DNA of 64,000 nt from Lycocorax pyrrhopterus obiensis (GCA_014706295.1 JACSVZ010000007.1:61949475-62013474), one strand, 5' to 3'. Positions 1-10,254 are shown, numbered from the stretch's first letter. Numbers and translations: made by a program. Notes: generated by a model from the sequence alone, not told the origin.

Positions 1-390
1 GCCTTGGTGCCCCTGAGGTGGGTGTGTGTGTGTGTGTGGGAGCTGAGATCAGTCGTGTCTCTCTGCCCTAACCCTTCCCCTCACCAAGCCCATTGGGGCT
101 TCTGTGCGGGTGAAAAGACCCTTCAGGCGGCGGGAAGAGGGGCGGGAGCGCTCGAGCCGGAACACAACCCACCAGCCGGAACACAACCCACCACCACCAC
201 CACAGCACAGCGTCCGCCATCTTGGAAGAGCCCTGAGGGCGGCACACGGCGGAGGGGCGTGGCCTCCCGGGGAGGGGGCGTGGCCACACCGCCCCCCGCC
301 CAACCGGCGCGAGGGGGCGGGGCGGGGCCCCGAAAGGTCGCGAGGTCGGCGAGGCGCTGCGGGGGGGGGCGTGGCCGGCGGGCGGAGGTC

Positions 391-440
391 GGCGGCGATT
401 GGCCGCGGTTGGCAGCGGTTGGCTGCGATTGGCTGAGCGA
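391..440 (+). promoter_or_regulatory. Tandem decamer array with inverted CCAAT boxes
   Basis: Four consecutive 10-bp units of the form GGCNGCGRTT run from 391 to 430, followed by a decayed fifth unit. Units 1 and 4 read GATT into the next unit's GG, giving two perfect inverted CCAAT boxes 30 bp apart. Units 2 and 3 have GGTTGG in the same place. The 10-bp period is close to one helical turn, so all boxes face the same side of the DNA. NF-Y is the expected binder of ATTGG. Binding here is inferred. Confidence 0.6.
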
Positions 441-474
441 GCGCGGGCGGGCGTGCGCGCGCGCCGGCCCGGCA

Positions 475-532
475 TGGCCCCGCCCACCCTGCCACGTCCG
501 TGCGGCGCGTGCGGCAGGGCCGGCGCGCGCGG
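475..532 (+). other. GNPNAT1: GNPNAT1 exon 1 (5' UTR), 5' end approximate
   Basis: The 3' boundary is a consensus donor, with GTGAGT beginning at 533, inside the CpG island. The next acceptor that fits is at 3035, just before the first coding exon. The 5' end is not visible. An ATG at 474 lies at or just before the presumed start of this exon; it would be in frame with the enzyme if transcribed. Confidence 0.6.
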
Positions 533-544
533 GTGAGTGCGGAG

Positions 545-1130
545 AGGGGGCCGTGAGGGGCCTGCGGGAGGGGACCCCTCTGAGGGGGAGGTTTGGGGAG
601 GGGGCCCCATCCCCGAGGGGCTGCTTCAGCTCAGGGACGCTGTGGGGACCCCACCGAGCGGCTGCGTGTGTGTGTGGGGGTGAAGGGACCGCCCCGAAGG
701 TCTGTGTGTGGGGCAACAGGATGCCCTCCCACCGAGGGGCTGCGGATGAAGTGAGGGGGTGCCCTCAACAGGGCATGTATGAGGTGAGGGGACCCCTCTG
801 AGAGGTTGGTTTGGGGAAGGCTCCCACCCGCGGTGAGCAGCTTCAGCTGAGGGGAGCTGTGGGGGCACTCCGAGAGACCGTGTGTGGGGTGAGGGGGTGT
901 GGGACCCCCCCCGAGGTTCTGTGTGTGAGGTGTGGAGACCCCCCCGAAGGGCTGTGTGTGAGTGGAGGACGTGAGGGGACTCCCCCAAAAGGCTGCATGT
1001 GAGGCGAGGGTTTGAGGGGATCCCCTCAAGGGGCCGTGTGTGAGGTGGGGAGACCCCCTCGAGGGCTTGGTTGTGCGGGGGGTTCTGCCCCAAGGGGCTG
1101 CCGAGGCCGAGGAAAGCTGTGGGGACCCTC
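545..1130 (+). repeat. Degenerate G-rich satellite in GNPNAT1 intron 1
   Basis: The short theme GTGAGGGGACCCCnCCGAGGGGCTGTGTGTG recurs with heavy variation about ten times. A longer period is also visible: the block starting near 578 (GGGACCCCTCTGAGGG, later CTTCAGCTCAGG, later CTGTGGGG) repeats near 789 with the same landmarks in the same order, a spacing of about 211 bp. Many units are near-palindromic (AGGGGATCCCCT), so hairpins are possible. Open frames through it are low-complexity shadows. Confidence 0.7.
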
Positions 1131-3035
1131 CAAGGGCAGAGCTGGGCTCTGTCACCCCGTCCCCCAAAAGTGGGGAGCTGGCAGAGGTCTGGCCAAGCAC
1201 CCACTGACCCTCCCGGGGGTTTGGGGGTGTCCCCCGGGATGGCAGCTCAGCTCAGGGGGTCCCTGGGCATGCCCTGCTCCCAATACACGTGGGGATCCCG
1301 GGATGTTCCAGGGAAACTTGAGCTGTGCACCAGGATGACCCACAGGCCAGAGCTCTTCTCCTTCCCTGTACTTTAATCCTTTTTTTAAATTTTCAGTTGG
1401 CATTATCCTAAGTTATATTCCTGCCTCCAGAAAATGAGTGTAGCTTTCAACTCCGTCCTGCTCCAGCTGTGCCGGAAGTAGTTGGGAAAATGACTCTTAG
1501 TTGGTCACTAATTGCTCAAAGAGCATCGAAAATTTTATTTCCTCCATGTGCTTTTGCCCTGCTGTGTGAGCTTGGTGTGCCGTACCCCTGAGCTGGAGTT
1601 CATGAGGTTTCCTTTATTCTGTACACTGTTGGAATGTTGATATGGACACTTGGGAATTCTGGGGGACAGAGGAAAAGTGACATTGGAATAGTTGAGCTGT
1701 AGGAACAGAGGAATCTGTAGAAATGTTTCTCTTTGCAATTCATCTTTCCCACTGTTTCATTTTGAAAATTCACTCAGGACGAGTGTTTGTGTTGCTGTTT
1801 AATTGCTGTAGCAGCAAATTTCTTTTATATGCAAAATTAGGATGAGAACTGGGATTTAAAGGCCAGTGTGTACCAGCAGGTGGCATAAAAAAAGATTTTG
1901 TGTTGTTTTTTTTTATTTTAAGAAATTTCAGTTGTGTTTCTGGAGCCACTTTCACTTTTGAGGCTCATTATGCTGTGATGCTTCACATTCTGTTCTGTTC
2001 TTTCTCTGGGCCCTGAGGTGTCTTGTTTTAAAAAGTGTCATCCCAAACACTTTTTTGTTTCTGCTGTTTATTTGGCCTGACCACTGGTGTGTGACTGCTC
2101 TATCGTTCATGGTGCAGCTAAGGTAATCTGAAGATTTATAAAGAAAGTAGAAGTTTTCATGAGCTCTGCTCATACCAGAACCCTGACCAGGTATTCCACA
2201 GGGGACAGAGTAAGAATTATTTTCCTTTATCACAGAATTTCGGGTTGGAAGGGACCTTAAAGCCCATCTCATCCCATCCCCTGCCATGGACAGGGACGCC
2301 TTCCACTATCCCAGGTTGCTCCAAGCCCTGTCCAACCTGGCCTTGGATGCAATAAGGCAAATACATCCCTTTGCTTGCTGTCATCCAGAATAACCCCCAG
2401 TTCCCCAATCTCTTTAATCATTGACAGGTGTCTCACTGTCACCTTGGCACTGGTGTTTTCCCTGGTAATGGACACTGTGGGGCTGTGCTTGGCAGCTGGG
2501 CTCTGCAAACACACAGAGCAAACAGGACAGCCCAGGAGAGGCAGTTTGGGCTGTAGCTGTGGCATCACCTGCTGTGGGATGTGGTGCCTTGTGCCTCAGA
2601 GATTTAAGTATTTATGGGGTGGGACTGGTTGGAAAAAAGTGCATTATTCCCACTGCAGGTTTTAAATTGAACAGGAGTGCAAATGATGTTTAGACAGGTT
2701 GGTGGGAGGTTTCTTGAGAGTGATGCTTTCCTTTCCAGCAGGCTGTAAAGGTTAAATACCCTCCTCAAAGCCTTATCAGGCTGGATTTTTCCAAGATAAG
2801 CACAAAACTCCGTGTGTTGACTCTGGCTGACGTGCGCCATGTCCGGGTGCACAAGCTCTGTTAACCCAGCGGCCTCGGCAGGTGAAGGCTGAGCAGCTTC
2901 AGCTGCAGATAAAGTGAACAGCAGTTTATTCACCTTGCGTGAAATCCCTGAGGAAAATCCCACAGTGTGCTCCAGCCAGGGGAAACAACTTATTTAGAGA
3001 TGAAACCGTGCCTTACCTGTGTCGTTCCGTTCCAG
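1131..3035 (+). other. GNPNAT1: GNPNAT1 intron 1, remaining part
   Basis: This is AT-richer unique sequence between the satellite and the acceptor at 3035. It holds one CR1 fragment (2231-2348). No other gene, RNA or repeat was recognised. Confidence 0.6.
2231..2348 (-). mobile_element. CR1 LINE fragment
   Basis: Read on the plus strand it begins with the reversed CR1 3' tail (GGGTTGGAAGGGACCTTAAAG) and runs through CCATGGACAGGGACGCC to CCAACCTGGCCTTGGA, then stops. It is a 5'-truncated copy in GNPNAT1 intron 1. Confidence 0.85.
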
Positions 3036-3069
3036 ATCTCCGGCCGCAGCCATGATGCCCGTGGCCACC

Positions 3070-6000
3070 ATGATGCCCGACGACACGCCCATGTTTGACC
3101 CCAGAATCCTGCAGGAACTCGACTGGAGCGAGAACACCACGACCTTTTCTCCTGCTATTTCTCCGCTGGATCCAGGGGATGGGCTGGTCCTGAGACCACT
3201 TTGCACAGCTGATTTAAATCGAGGTAGAATCCTGGTTTATCATTGCCAGAAATGACAGTTGGAGGCTGAGTTGATTACATGTATTTCTGCATCAGCTCTT
3301 AGTAGATTGGGATTGCTCATTTTCCCTGATTTGGGTTATTTTTATCAGTGAACAATTAGATGGAATTATAGAACATCCTGAGTTGGAAGGGACCCACAGG
3401 GATCATTGAGTCCAACTCCTGAACCTGCACAGGATACTCCAACAATCCCACCCTGTGCCTTGTGCTAACATCCCTTGGGCTCTGGCAGCCTTGGGGCTGT
3501 GACTGCTGCCCTGAATGTGAGCACTTGGCACCATGGATTGGTGCTGTATTGGATGACCCCTGAAAATTTGGTTTACTGTTATAATCCTAAAATTCAAGTA
3601 GACTCTTCCAAATACTCCACAACTTCCCGTTCACCATGGTTTTGGAGAGGGAGCACGGTTGTTCATACTGTTCCCTTTAATACCAAAGCAACGTGAACAA
3701 GCACCTTGGTGCATGAATTCTCCTTCTGGAATTTGGATAAAAAGGTTGTTTTGCACTCATTATTTCAGGCCTACTCGAGCTTTATTCAATCCTTCAGCAT
3801 TGCTCAATCCCATTGTGATGGGCTGGTGCCATGGGGATGGTCCCTTTCCAAACAGCTGCGTTGGGTTGTTCTGTGCTATTTGGAGCTGATTGTGTGTCTG
3901 TCCCTCACTGAGAGTTGTTTTCCCCCCTCCTTTCCTACCAGGCTTTTTTAAGGTTCTGGGTCAGCTGACGGAAACCGGAGTTGCGAGCCCGGAGCAGTTC
4001 ATCAGTGAGTGCATCATTATTCCTTGGCATTTCCATAGAGCTTGCAGGGAATCAGAGGATACTGATGCTGACAGCAAATCTGCTTGGGTGTGAGGCTCCC
4101 AAGTGCCTGATGCCAGAGGGAGTGATTAGTTCAGCTCCCCTGAGGCAGCCTTTGGCACTCAGCCTTTGGATCCAGTTGCAGCTATCCCCAGGGGCTGCTT
4201 GGCTGGGACAGGCCTAAATTGTGAAACTGGTTTTTAGACTGAGCTTTAGATAGCTGGCAGGATGGATTATTTCGGTTGCTCCAAGCCCTGTCCAAGCTGG
4301 CCTGGAACACTCCCAAGGATCCAGGGGCGGCCACAGCTTCTCTGGACAACCTGTGCCAGCCCTCATCACCCTCTCAAGGAAGGATTCCTTCCCAACATCC
4401 CATCTAACCCTGCCCTCTGGCAGTGGGAAGCCATTGCCCCTGGTGCTGTCCCTCCAGGCCCTTGTCCAAAGTCCCTCTCCAGCTCTCTTGGAGCCTACTT
4501 TAAGTCCCCTTTAGATCCCACTCCTGGGCTGGACAGGCAGGGGGGAAGCAGCCCAGGGATTCAGGGAATCACAGGATCTAAGCCAAACCCACCACTAATC
4601 CATGTCCCCAAGTGTCACATCCACACGGCTTTTAAATCCCTCCAGGGATGGGGATTCCACCACTGCTCTGGGCAGCTGTGCCAGGGCTGGACAACCCTTT
4701 CCATGAAATTCTTCCCTGTGAGGGTGGGGAGGCCCTGGCACAGAGTGCTCAGAGAAGCTGTGGCTGCCCCTGGATCCCTGGAAGTGTCCAAGGCCAGGTT
4801 GGACGGGGCTTGGAGCACCCTGGGATAGTGGAAGGTGTCTCTGCCCATGGCAGGGGTGGGATGGGATGGGCTTTAAGGTCCCTCCCAACCCAAACCATTC
4901 CATGATTCTATGTGGTAGTGCCTGTGTGCAGAGATGCTCAGCAAGGAGGGTTCTCTGGGCAGATAAGGAAAAGGAATTTGTGTAATTCCTTCTTTTTACT
5001 GAGTTAATCTGACTCCAGGACTTTCATTTTCTGGGGTCTTGGGCGTGTCTTCCTTGTGATCCCGCAGTGATTTGCAGTCAGAGGCTGTTGCAAGCATCAG
5101 ACTTCACTGAAATTTAACGTGAGCCTGAATTGCCTGTTCCACTCTGTGCCTGCTCCCACAGAAACCTTTGAGCACATGAAGAGGTCTGGAGATTACTACG
5201 TTACCGTGGTGGAGGACACAAACCTGGGGCAGATCGTTGCCACGGCAACGCTGGTTATAGAACATAAATTCACTCACTCCTGTGCCAAGGTAAATCCTGC
5301 AGCCGGGAAGGGAGGAAAAGATCCTCTCCCTGACTCTGGGCATGTTGGTTTTATGGTGTTACTGTGTGGTGACAACCTCAAGTTGTACCTGGGGAGGTTT
5401 AGGTTGGATATTGGGAAAAAATTCCTCATGGAAAGGGTTGTCCAGCCCTGGCACAGCTGCCCAGGGCAGTGGAGGAGTCCCCATCCCTGAGGAATTTAAA
5501 AGCCATGTGGATGTGGTACTTGGGGATGTGGGTCAGTGGTGGCCTTGGCAGTGCTGGGGAATGGTTGGGCTTGATGGTCTTAGAGGGCTTTTCCAACCTT
5601 AAAAATTTTAAAAATATATGTTTAAAAAGATCAAGTATTTTCTGCATTTAAAAAATACATCATGCTCTTGAGTGCCAAGCTAATAGTAAAAGCAAGCTTT
5701 GGCTTTTCCTAAGGAAAAGGATCACTTGGAGGTCTGTCCCATTGTCCCAGTGAGCTTTTGAAGGAGTCAGACGTGGTTCTGAGGGAGCAGATGGCTGAGG
5801 ATCTCCGTGCTGGGAGTCGCAGCCAGGCTGTGAAAACAGGGAGCTGGAAGGGCAATTCCAAGGCTAACAAACACTTGCCTGTGTTTTCAGAGAGGCAGGA
5901 TAGAAGATGTGGTGGTCAGCAGGGAGTGCAGAGGGAAGCAGCTTGGAAAACTGTGAGTATTCCCCACCTTTGCCATTCAGCAGCGGGTGGGCACCAAACC

Positions 6001-6338
6001 CTTACACCTTCCACCTTCCTGCCAAGCACCTGGAAAGAATTGAGCCAGCAGGGATCACCAGCTGGGAATAAAATGATCTGCAGGAAACCACAGAGAGTGC
6101 TGTCAGCCCTCAGTGTTGTGGCTGTGATAATTTAACTAATTAAATATTCACTGACCCAGCATTTAACTGCTGATTTTTTGTCTTTTCCAGATTAACGTCC
6201 ACCCTCACCTTGCTAAGTAAGAGACTGAACTGTTACAAAATCACGCTCGAGTGTCTGCCCAAAAATGTGGATTTCTACAAGAAGTTTGGCTATTTGGTAT
6301 CTGAAGAAAACTACATGTTTCAACGGTTCTTTAATTAA
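3070..6338 (+). CDS. GNPNAT1: Glucosamine-6-phosphate N-acetyltransferase 1
   Basis: The enzyme transfers acetyl from acetyl-CoA to glucosamine-6-phosphate in the hexosamine pathway to UDP-GlcNAc, on the cytosolic face of endomembranes. Coding exons are 3070-3223, 3942-4004, 5162-5289, 5891-5952 and 6191-6338. All junctions are GT-AG and phases join without a break. The product is 184 aa, the same length as human. Recognisable blocks are the N-terminal MF-DP segment, [14 protein letters not shown] (39-52), the GNAT strand DYYVTVVED (83-91), [15 protein letters not shown] with the acetyl-CoA loop at 129-135, and the C-terminal [10 protein letters not shown]. The ATG at 3070 is chosen because it has a full Kozak context (GCCACCATGA) and gives the family length. 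An in-frame ATG at 3052 would add six residues. Residue 126 is Arg where human has Asp. Intron 3 carries an inverted CR1 pair. Confidence 0.97.
3366..3500 (-). mobile_element. CR1 LINE fragment, second subfamily
   Basis: The reversed tail reads CATCCTGAGTTGGAAGGGACC, then GTCCAACTCCTGAACCTGCAC and CTCTGGCAGCCTTGGGGC. This subfamily also appears at 44566, 54895 and 61546. It lies in GNPNAT1 intron 2. Confidence 0.8.
4268..4555 (-). mobile_element. CR1 LINE fragment
   Basis: It runs on the plus strand from GGTTGCTCCAAGCCCTGTCC through CCACAGCTTCTCTGG and CCCTCTGGCAGTGGGAAGCC to CTCTCTTGGAGCC. The extreme 3' tail is missing. It forms the left arm of an inverted pair with the copy at 4706-4913 in GNPNAT1 intron 3. 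Confidence 0.85.
4560..4705 (-). mobile_element. CR1 LINE fragment, third subfamily
   Basis: It is recognised by CCATGTCCCCAAGTG, CACGGCTTTTAAATCCCTCC and GGGCTGGACAACCCTTTCC on the plus strand. It sits between the two inverted CR1 arms in GNPNAT1 intron 3. Confidence 0.75.
4706..4913 (+). mobile_element. CR1 LINE 3' end, sense
   Basis: It runs from ATTCTTCCCTGTGAGGGTGG through AGAGAAGCTGTGGCTGCCCC to the full tail AACCATTCCATGATTCTATG. It pairs in inverted orientation with 4268-4555. Confidence 0.88.
5385..5605 (+). mobile_element. CR1 LINE 3' region, sense
   Basis: It starts at GGGGAGGTTTAGGTTGGATA, passes GAAAGGGTTGTCCAGCCCTGG, and ends at TTGATGGTCTTAGAGGGCTTTTCCAACC. It lies in GNPNAT1 intron 4. 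Confidence 0.8.
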
Positions 6339-7204
6339 CAACTTCTAGGTGTTTTTGTTTTTTTTTTTTTTTTTCTTGGAAAGACTGTTGGTGGAGGAGC
6401 TTGTGCTACAATCATTCTCTCCGTGGAAAATTTATATAGTTTATTGCTGCAAATATAACAATCCCTATATGTAATGAACATCAAATGTGTAAATCTTGGG
6501 GAAAAAAAATTACTGAGGTTTTAGAAAGGGTCCTCTGGGTTAGAAAATAAGTTTAGAACTAATTTTTACTACTGTTGAGTCAAGGTGAAGCTTTTCTGTT
6601 CTAGCTGAGTTACAAAAGACTCGTTAAAGGGATGGTTTTTAACCAAAGGTATATATTTTTATCTCAAATTTTTTCTTGCATTGTATTTTTCTAAAGGTTT
6701 GTGCTTCTTTTCTCAGTAGCCAAAGGAACAGCCCCTGGGGCTGTCCTGCTGGCTGTGCTGATGGGAGGATGACGTAGCTGGGGAAGGGATGAGGCTTCTC
6801 TTCTGCAGAATTAGTGACACAGAACAGGCCTTTGTTCTGGTTTTTTCCATGACACCTCATGGAAGTGCTGGTGGTGCATCAGAAGTTTTATAGGCACTGT
6901 TTTCCAAGACTGGATTTGTTACTGTTGGTGCAGGTTGGGGAGAATCCTTACAGGCTGTGCTGAATTCCCAGTCTAAAAATGGATGTGCTTCTCACTGCAG
7001 GGCTCCTGCACTTTAGCTGATAACTTGGTTTTCAGGATAATTACTTTTTTCTGACATAAAAACCCCAAACGTGGTTTGCAACAGGGCAGAGGTAACTGGG
7101 AAACTGGAATGTCTGAAGGGATACCCCATCCATAGTGGGGTTCTGGCTAGCAGTCAATGGGAATGGGATTGGGATTGGCAGATTCAGCTTCACCTGAGAG
7201 CTGG

Positions 7205-7515
7205 AGGTGTTCAGCCCCGAGAAGGTTTAGAGCCACTTCCTGTACCTAAAAAGGAGGGCAGACAATGCCAGGACAAGGGGGAATGGCTTCCCACTGCCAG
7301 AGGGCAGGGATAGATGGGATATTGGGAAGGAATTGTTCCCTGGGAGGGTGGGGAGTGCCCAGAGGTGCCCAGAGAAGCTGTGGCTGCCCCTGGATCCCTG
7401 GCAGTGCCCAAGGCCAGGTGGGATGGGGCTTGGAGCAGCCTGGGATGGTGGGAGGTGGCCCTGTTGGAATGAGATGAGTTTAAGGTCCCTTCCAACCCAA
7501 CCCATTCTGGGATTC
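7205..7515 (+). mobile_element. CR1 LINE 3' end inside the GNPNAT1 3' UTR
   Basis: It reads TTCAGCCCCGAGAAGG, then GGCTTCCCACTGCCAGAGGG, AGAGAAGCTGTGGCTGCC and the tail AACCCATTCTGGGATTC. It is in the same orientation as the gene. Confidence 0.85.
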
Positions 7516-7984
7516 ACTGAACACACCTGGCCCAGTCACTGGAACTCCAGAGGGCCAGGTGGGCTCTGCTTTTGCCAGCAGGGATTTACAGCACAGCAAA
7601 GCAGGAGAGAAATTCCCCCTTGTGCTCCCGAGAGAGTGTTGCTGCTGTGGAGCTTCCCTCTTGCTGTAAGATTGGATGAATGATTTTAGCACTTTTGCCA
7701 GGGGTGGCAAGCAAATAACGTCCAAAGCCCTGTTCCCAACAGTGGTGTTTTGTGTGGGGAGTGACAAATCCCACATCCATGAATAGGGCATTATACCCAG
7801 CCGGGGTTGTTTGTGGGCAGCCAGGCCTTCCACACTGTCCTGCTTTGTGCTCTGGAGAGCGACTCTACAGTGCTGGGGGCTCTGCTTGATCTTCCTGAGG
7901 GTTCTCCACTCCATACAGTGTCTCCTTGGTGATGTCTGGTTTATTTATTGATTATTTTTTTAAGGAATATCTTTGTTTAAGCTG

Positions 7985-7990
7985 AATAAA
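7985..7990 (+). terminator. GNPNAT1: Polyadenylation signal, GNPNAT1
   Basis: Canonical AATAAA. It is the first on the plus strand after the GNPNAT1 stop codon, in an AT-rich setting. Confidence 0.65.
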
Positions 7991-8789
7991 TGATTGCCAC
8001 CTGTATCTGGACTGTTTCTCATGGAGTGAGGATGTACTTGTTGAGCAGCAGCACCTGCTGCAGGTACCTGTTCTCCTTCCCTAGGCTGAAAAGAACACTT
8101 TTAGCAATTCCATGTGGATTTCTCTCCCAAGAGAAAGCAGATGTGCTCCTCTGACAGCATCTGCATGGCTTGAGCCCTGACTCTAAACTAATTCTGTAAA
8201 GCAGCTCCTGCTTTCTGCTGGCCCAAGTGACTGAGGTGGATTTTCTTGCCTTCCAGAGTTTTAATTAATTTGGAATTTCCACCGATTTAAAGTGGATTAT
8301 TTGAATTCCGTGATATCTACACCATCTAAACAGCCCCAGGCCCTCATTAAGAGTTAATGAGAAGATCAGAGAGAGGAGCAGGTGCTGTGGCCCCAGCTCA
8401 GATCATTGTAAAACAGATGAATGGGGTTGAAAGCTGGGATTTGTGGCTGCATCACAATGGCCCTGCCGGGCACAGCCCCCTCACAGCAGCGCTGAAGAGC
8501 TCTTTGTTCATCCCAGAGGTGACATTCCCACCCCTCTGGAAAAACAGCAGCTGGGAAGCTGACAGTGCCCAGGCTGGGGACTTGGAGGTGCCACTGTGGG
8601 CTCAGGTGTGCCCCGGGCCACCACAGTCACAGGGGGGTGCTGGAAACTGCCACAGGGACGGGGACAATGGCCCAAGTGCCAGCACTGCACAGCCCCGGGG
8701 GGAGGGAAACAGGAACTGCAGCAGCCCTGAAATTCATCCACAGTACAATGGGCTGGAGAGGAAAAAGCAGGGGCCCCTATAGACATTAT

Positions 8790-9165
8790 TTATGTTCGTA
8801 TTTTAGATCTGTTTTATATATACATATGTATATTGTGTATGTATATATAAAATCTGTGTATGTATTTGATGTATAGATCAAATCTATATACAACATATTT
8901 ATAATGTATACATATTTTTTTATATACACATACACAGAGAGACTATATATGTATATAAAATATATCAAATCAACCATGACCTCCTTGAGGCAAACACCAA
9001 AACTTTCATAAACGCCTTCCCCCTGGGAAGCTCTTCCCTGGACCACAGAGGCATCTGGGTACCTCTGTTTTATATAGTTTTATTTATATAATTATATATA
9101 GCTATACCTATATATATATTTTATATATAGCATAAAAATATATAAATATATAAATCTCTCTCAAA
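8790..9165. repeat. AT-rich TATA/TGTA simple repeats, two blocks
   Basis: Irregular alternating TATATACATATGTATAT sequence fills 8790-8975. A second block fills 9060-9165. A unique 85-bp island separates them. Many stretches are self-complementary. Confidence 0.8.
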
Positions 9166-9205
9166 ATAGCAGTATTTGGACACACAGTTGATTAATCCTG
9201 GAGAA

Positions 9206-9332
9206 TCCCAGAATGGTTTGGGTTGGAAGGGACCTTAAAGCTCATCCCATTCCACCCCCTGCCATGGGCAGACCACTTCCACTACCCCAGGTTGCTCCAA
9301 GCCCTGTCCCAACCTGGCCTGGAACACTTTTC
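9206..9332 (-). mobile_element. CR1 LINE fragment
   Basis: The reversed tail reads AGAATGGTTTGGGTTGGAAG, then CCTGCCATGGGCAGACC, ending at AACCTGGCCTGGAACAC. Confidence 0.85.
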
Positions 9333-10248
9333 TTTTGTCAGAAACCAGCTCTAACAGCCTTACCTCCTCCCTGGGATTTAGTTTTTTGGCTAACAGCTTT
9401 CCCACCCTGAGGAAGAGATCTCCATCTCCTTCACTCTGCTTCCCCTAAGCTGGAAAAGGGAACTTCAGCACCTTGATGTAGAGCTATGGCTTCCCAAAGA
9501 TTTGTGTTTGAACTTGGGGAAATAATAATTCACCCTCCACTTCTCTTTCAAGTCCACAGTGAGGGACCCTGCTTCCAATTCCTGCCTTTAGTTCAACCCC
9601 CAAAACCAAATATTGAAACACCTACTGGCAGTGAAACTCCGGGAGACAGACACAGGAAGTTTTAAATAGACGGCTTAGTAATAGATCTGAGGAAAATTAA
9701 ATCTCAGAATCCCTTAGGATCTGACAGGCAGACAGACCAGAGTGACTGTAAAAGGCACCAGGACGGGGTAATGCCATGAAAAAAACTGGATTGATGAAAA
9801 ATCCTTAGTCATGGAGCTTGTCAGTAGTAAGTGAGTGTTCCCAGGACCCCAGACATGGACTGGAGAGATGAATCAGTGCCTTCCTTCCATCTGTGTTTCA
9901 TCCCTCCCCTTCCCCAGGGACCTGAAATAGAAAGGGATTTGATGCTTCCCAGCCCAGTTCCAGCAGAAGCTCATGGCTGGCAGTGTCTGGGGGCTGTGCA
10001 GGGCCAGGCACAGCCCTGCTGCTGCCATGTGGGAGCCTCGTGCTCCAGTGGCTGGGAATGTGTTTCCCAACAGCCCCAGAGCATTCCTTTATGGAGAGTC
10101 AGTTCAGAGCAGGAACAAACCCTCTATGACTGCAAAACCAGCACTGCCCCCTGAGCCAGGCAGCTGGACACTGACACAGTGCAGTTCTCCAGGAGATAAA
10201 TCACTTCCTTTTTCCAGCTGAAAAGTTCCTAACTAAAGCATCGCACTA

Positions 10249-10254
10249 TTTATT
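10249..10254 (-). terminator. STYX: Candidate polyadenylation signal, STYX
   Basis: TTTATT on the plus strand is AATAAA on the STYX strand, 1.5 kb past the stop codon. Variant signals (AGTAAA, CATAAA) lie nearer, in the AT-rich 11.2-11.5 kb part, so this site is only the nearest canonical one. Confidence 0.4.

Larger units (their letters stand above)
200..620 (+). promoter_or_regulatory. GNPNAT1: CpG-island promoter of GNPNAT1
   Basis: The stretch is very rich in G+C and CpG. It carries three GGGCGTGGC-type SP/KLF boxes (near 254, 276 and 367), several other GC boxes, and inverted CCAAT boxes (ATTGG) near 398 and 428. It ends in a strong splice donor, GTGAGT, at 533. No TATA box is visible. 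This is the usual layout of a TATA-less housekeeping promoter, and the CCAAT boxes suggest transcription starts at about 480-520. The start itself is inferred and cannot be read from the sequence. Confidence 0.75.
6339..8005 (+). other. GNPNAT1: GNPNAT1 3' UTR (probable)
   Basis: It follows the stop codon at 6336-6338. The first canonical AATAAA on this strand is at 7985-7990, followed by a T-rich stretch, so a 3' UTR of about 1.66 kb is proposed. It contains a T run near 6357-6374 and a sense CR1 (7205-7515). The exact cleavage site is inferred. Confidence 0.6.
8006..10230. other. Intergenic gap between convergent GNPNAT1 and STYX
   Basis: No exon of either gene fits here. The gap holds AT-rich near-palindromes (8790-8975 and 9060-9165) and one CR1 fragment (9206-9332). 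The rest is unique sequence with only short chance open frames. The right limit depends on where STYX transcription ends, which is uncertain. Confidence 0.5.

Noticed and set aside
4..801. Long open frames on both strands at the left edge
   Set aside because: They overlap each other in several frames, follow the GC-rich CpG island and satellite, and show no protein family. They cross the GNPNAT1 exon 1 donor.
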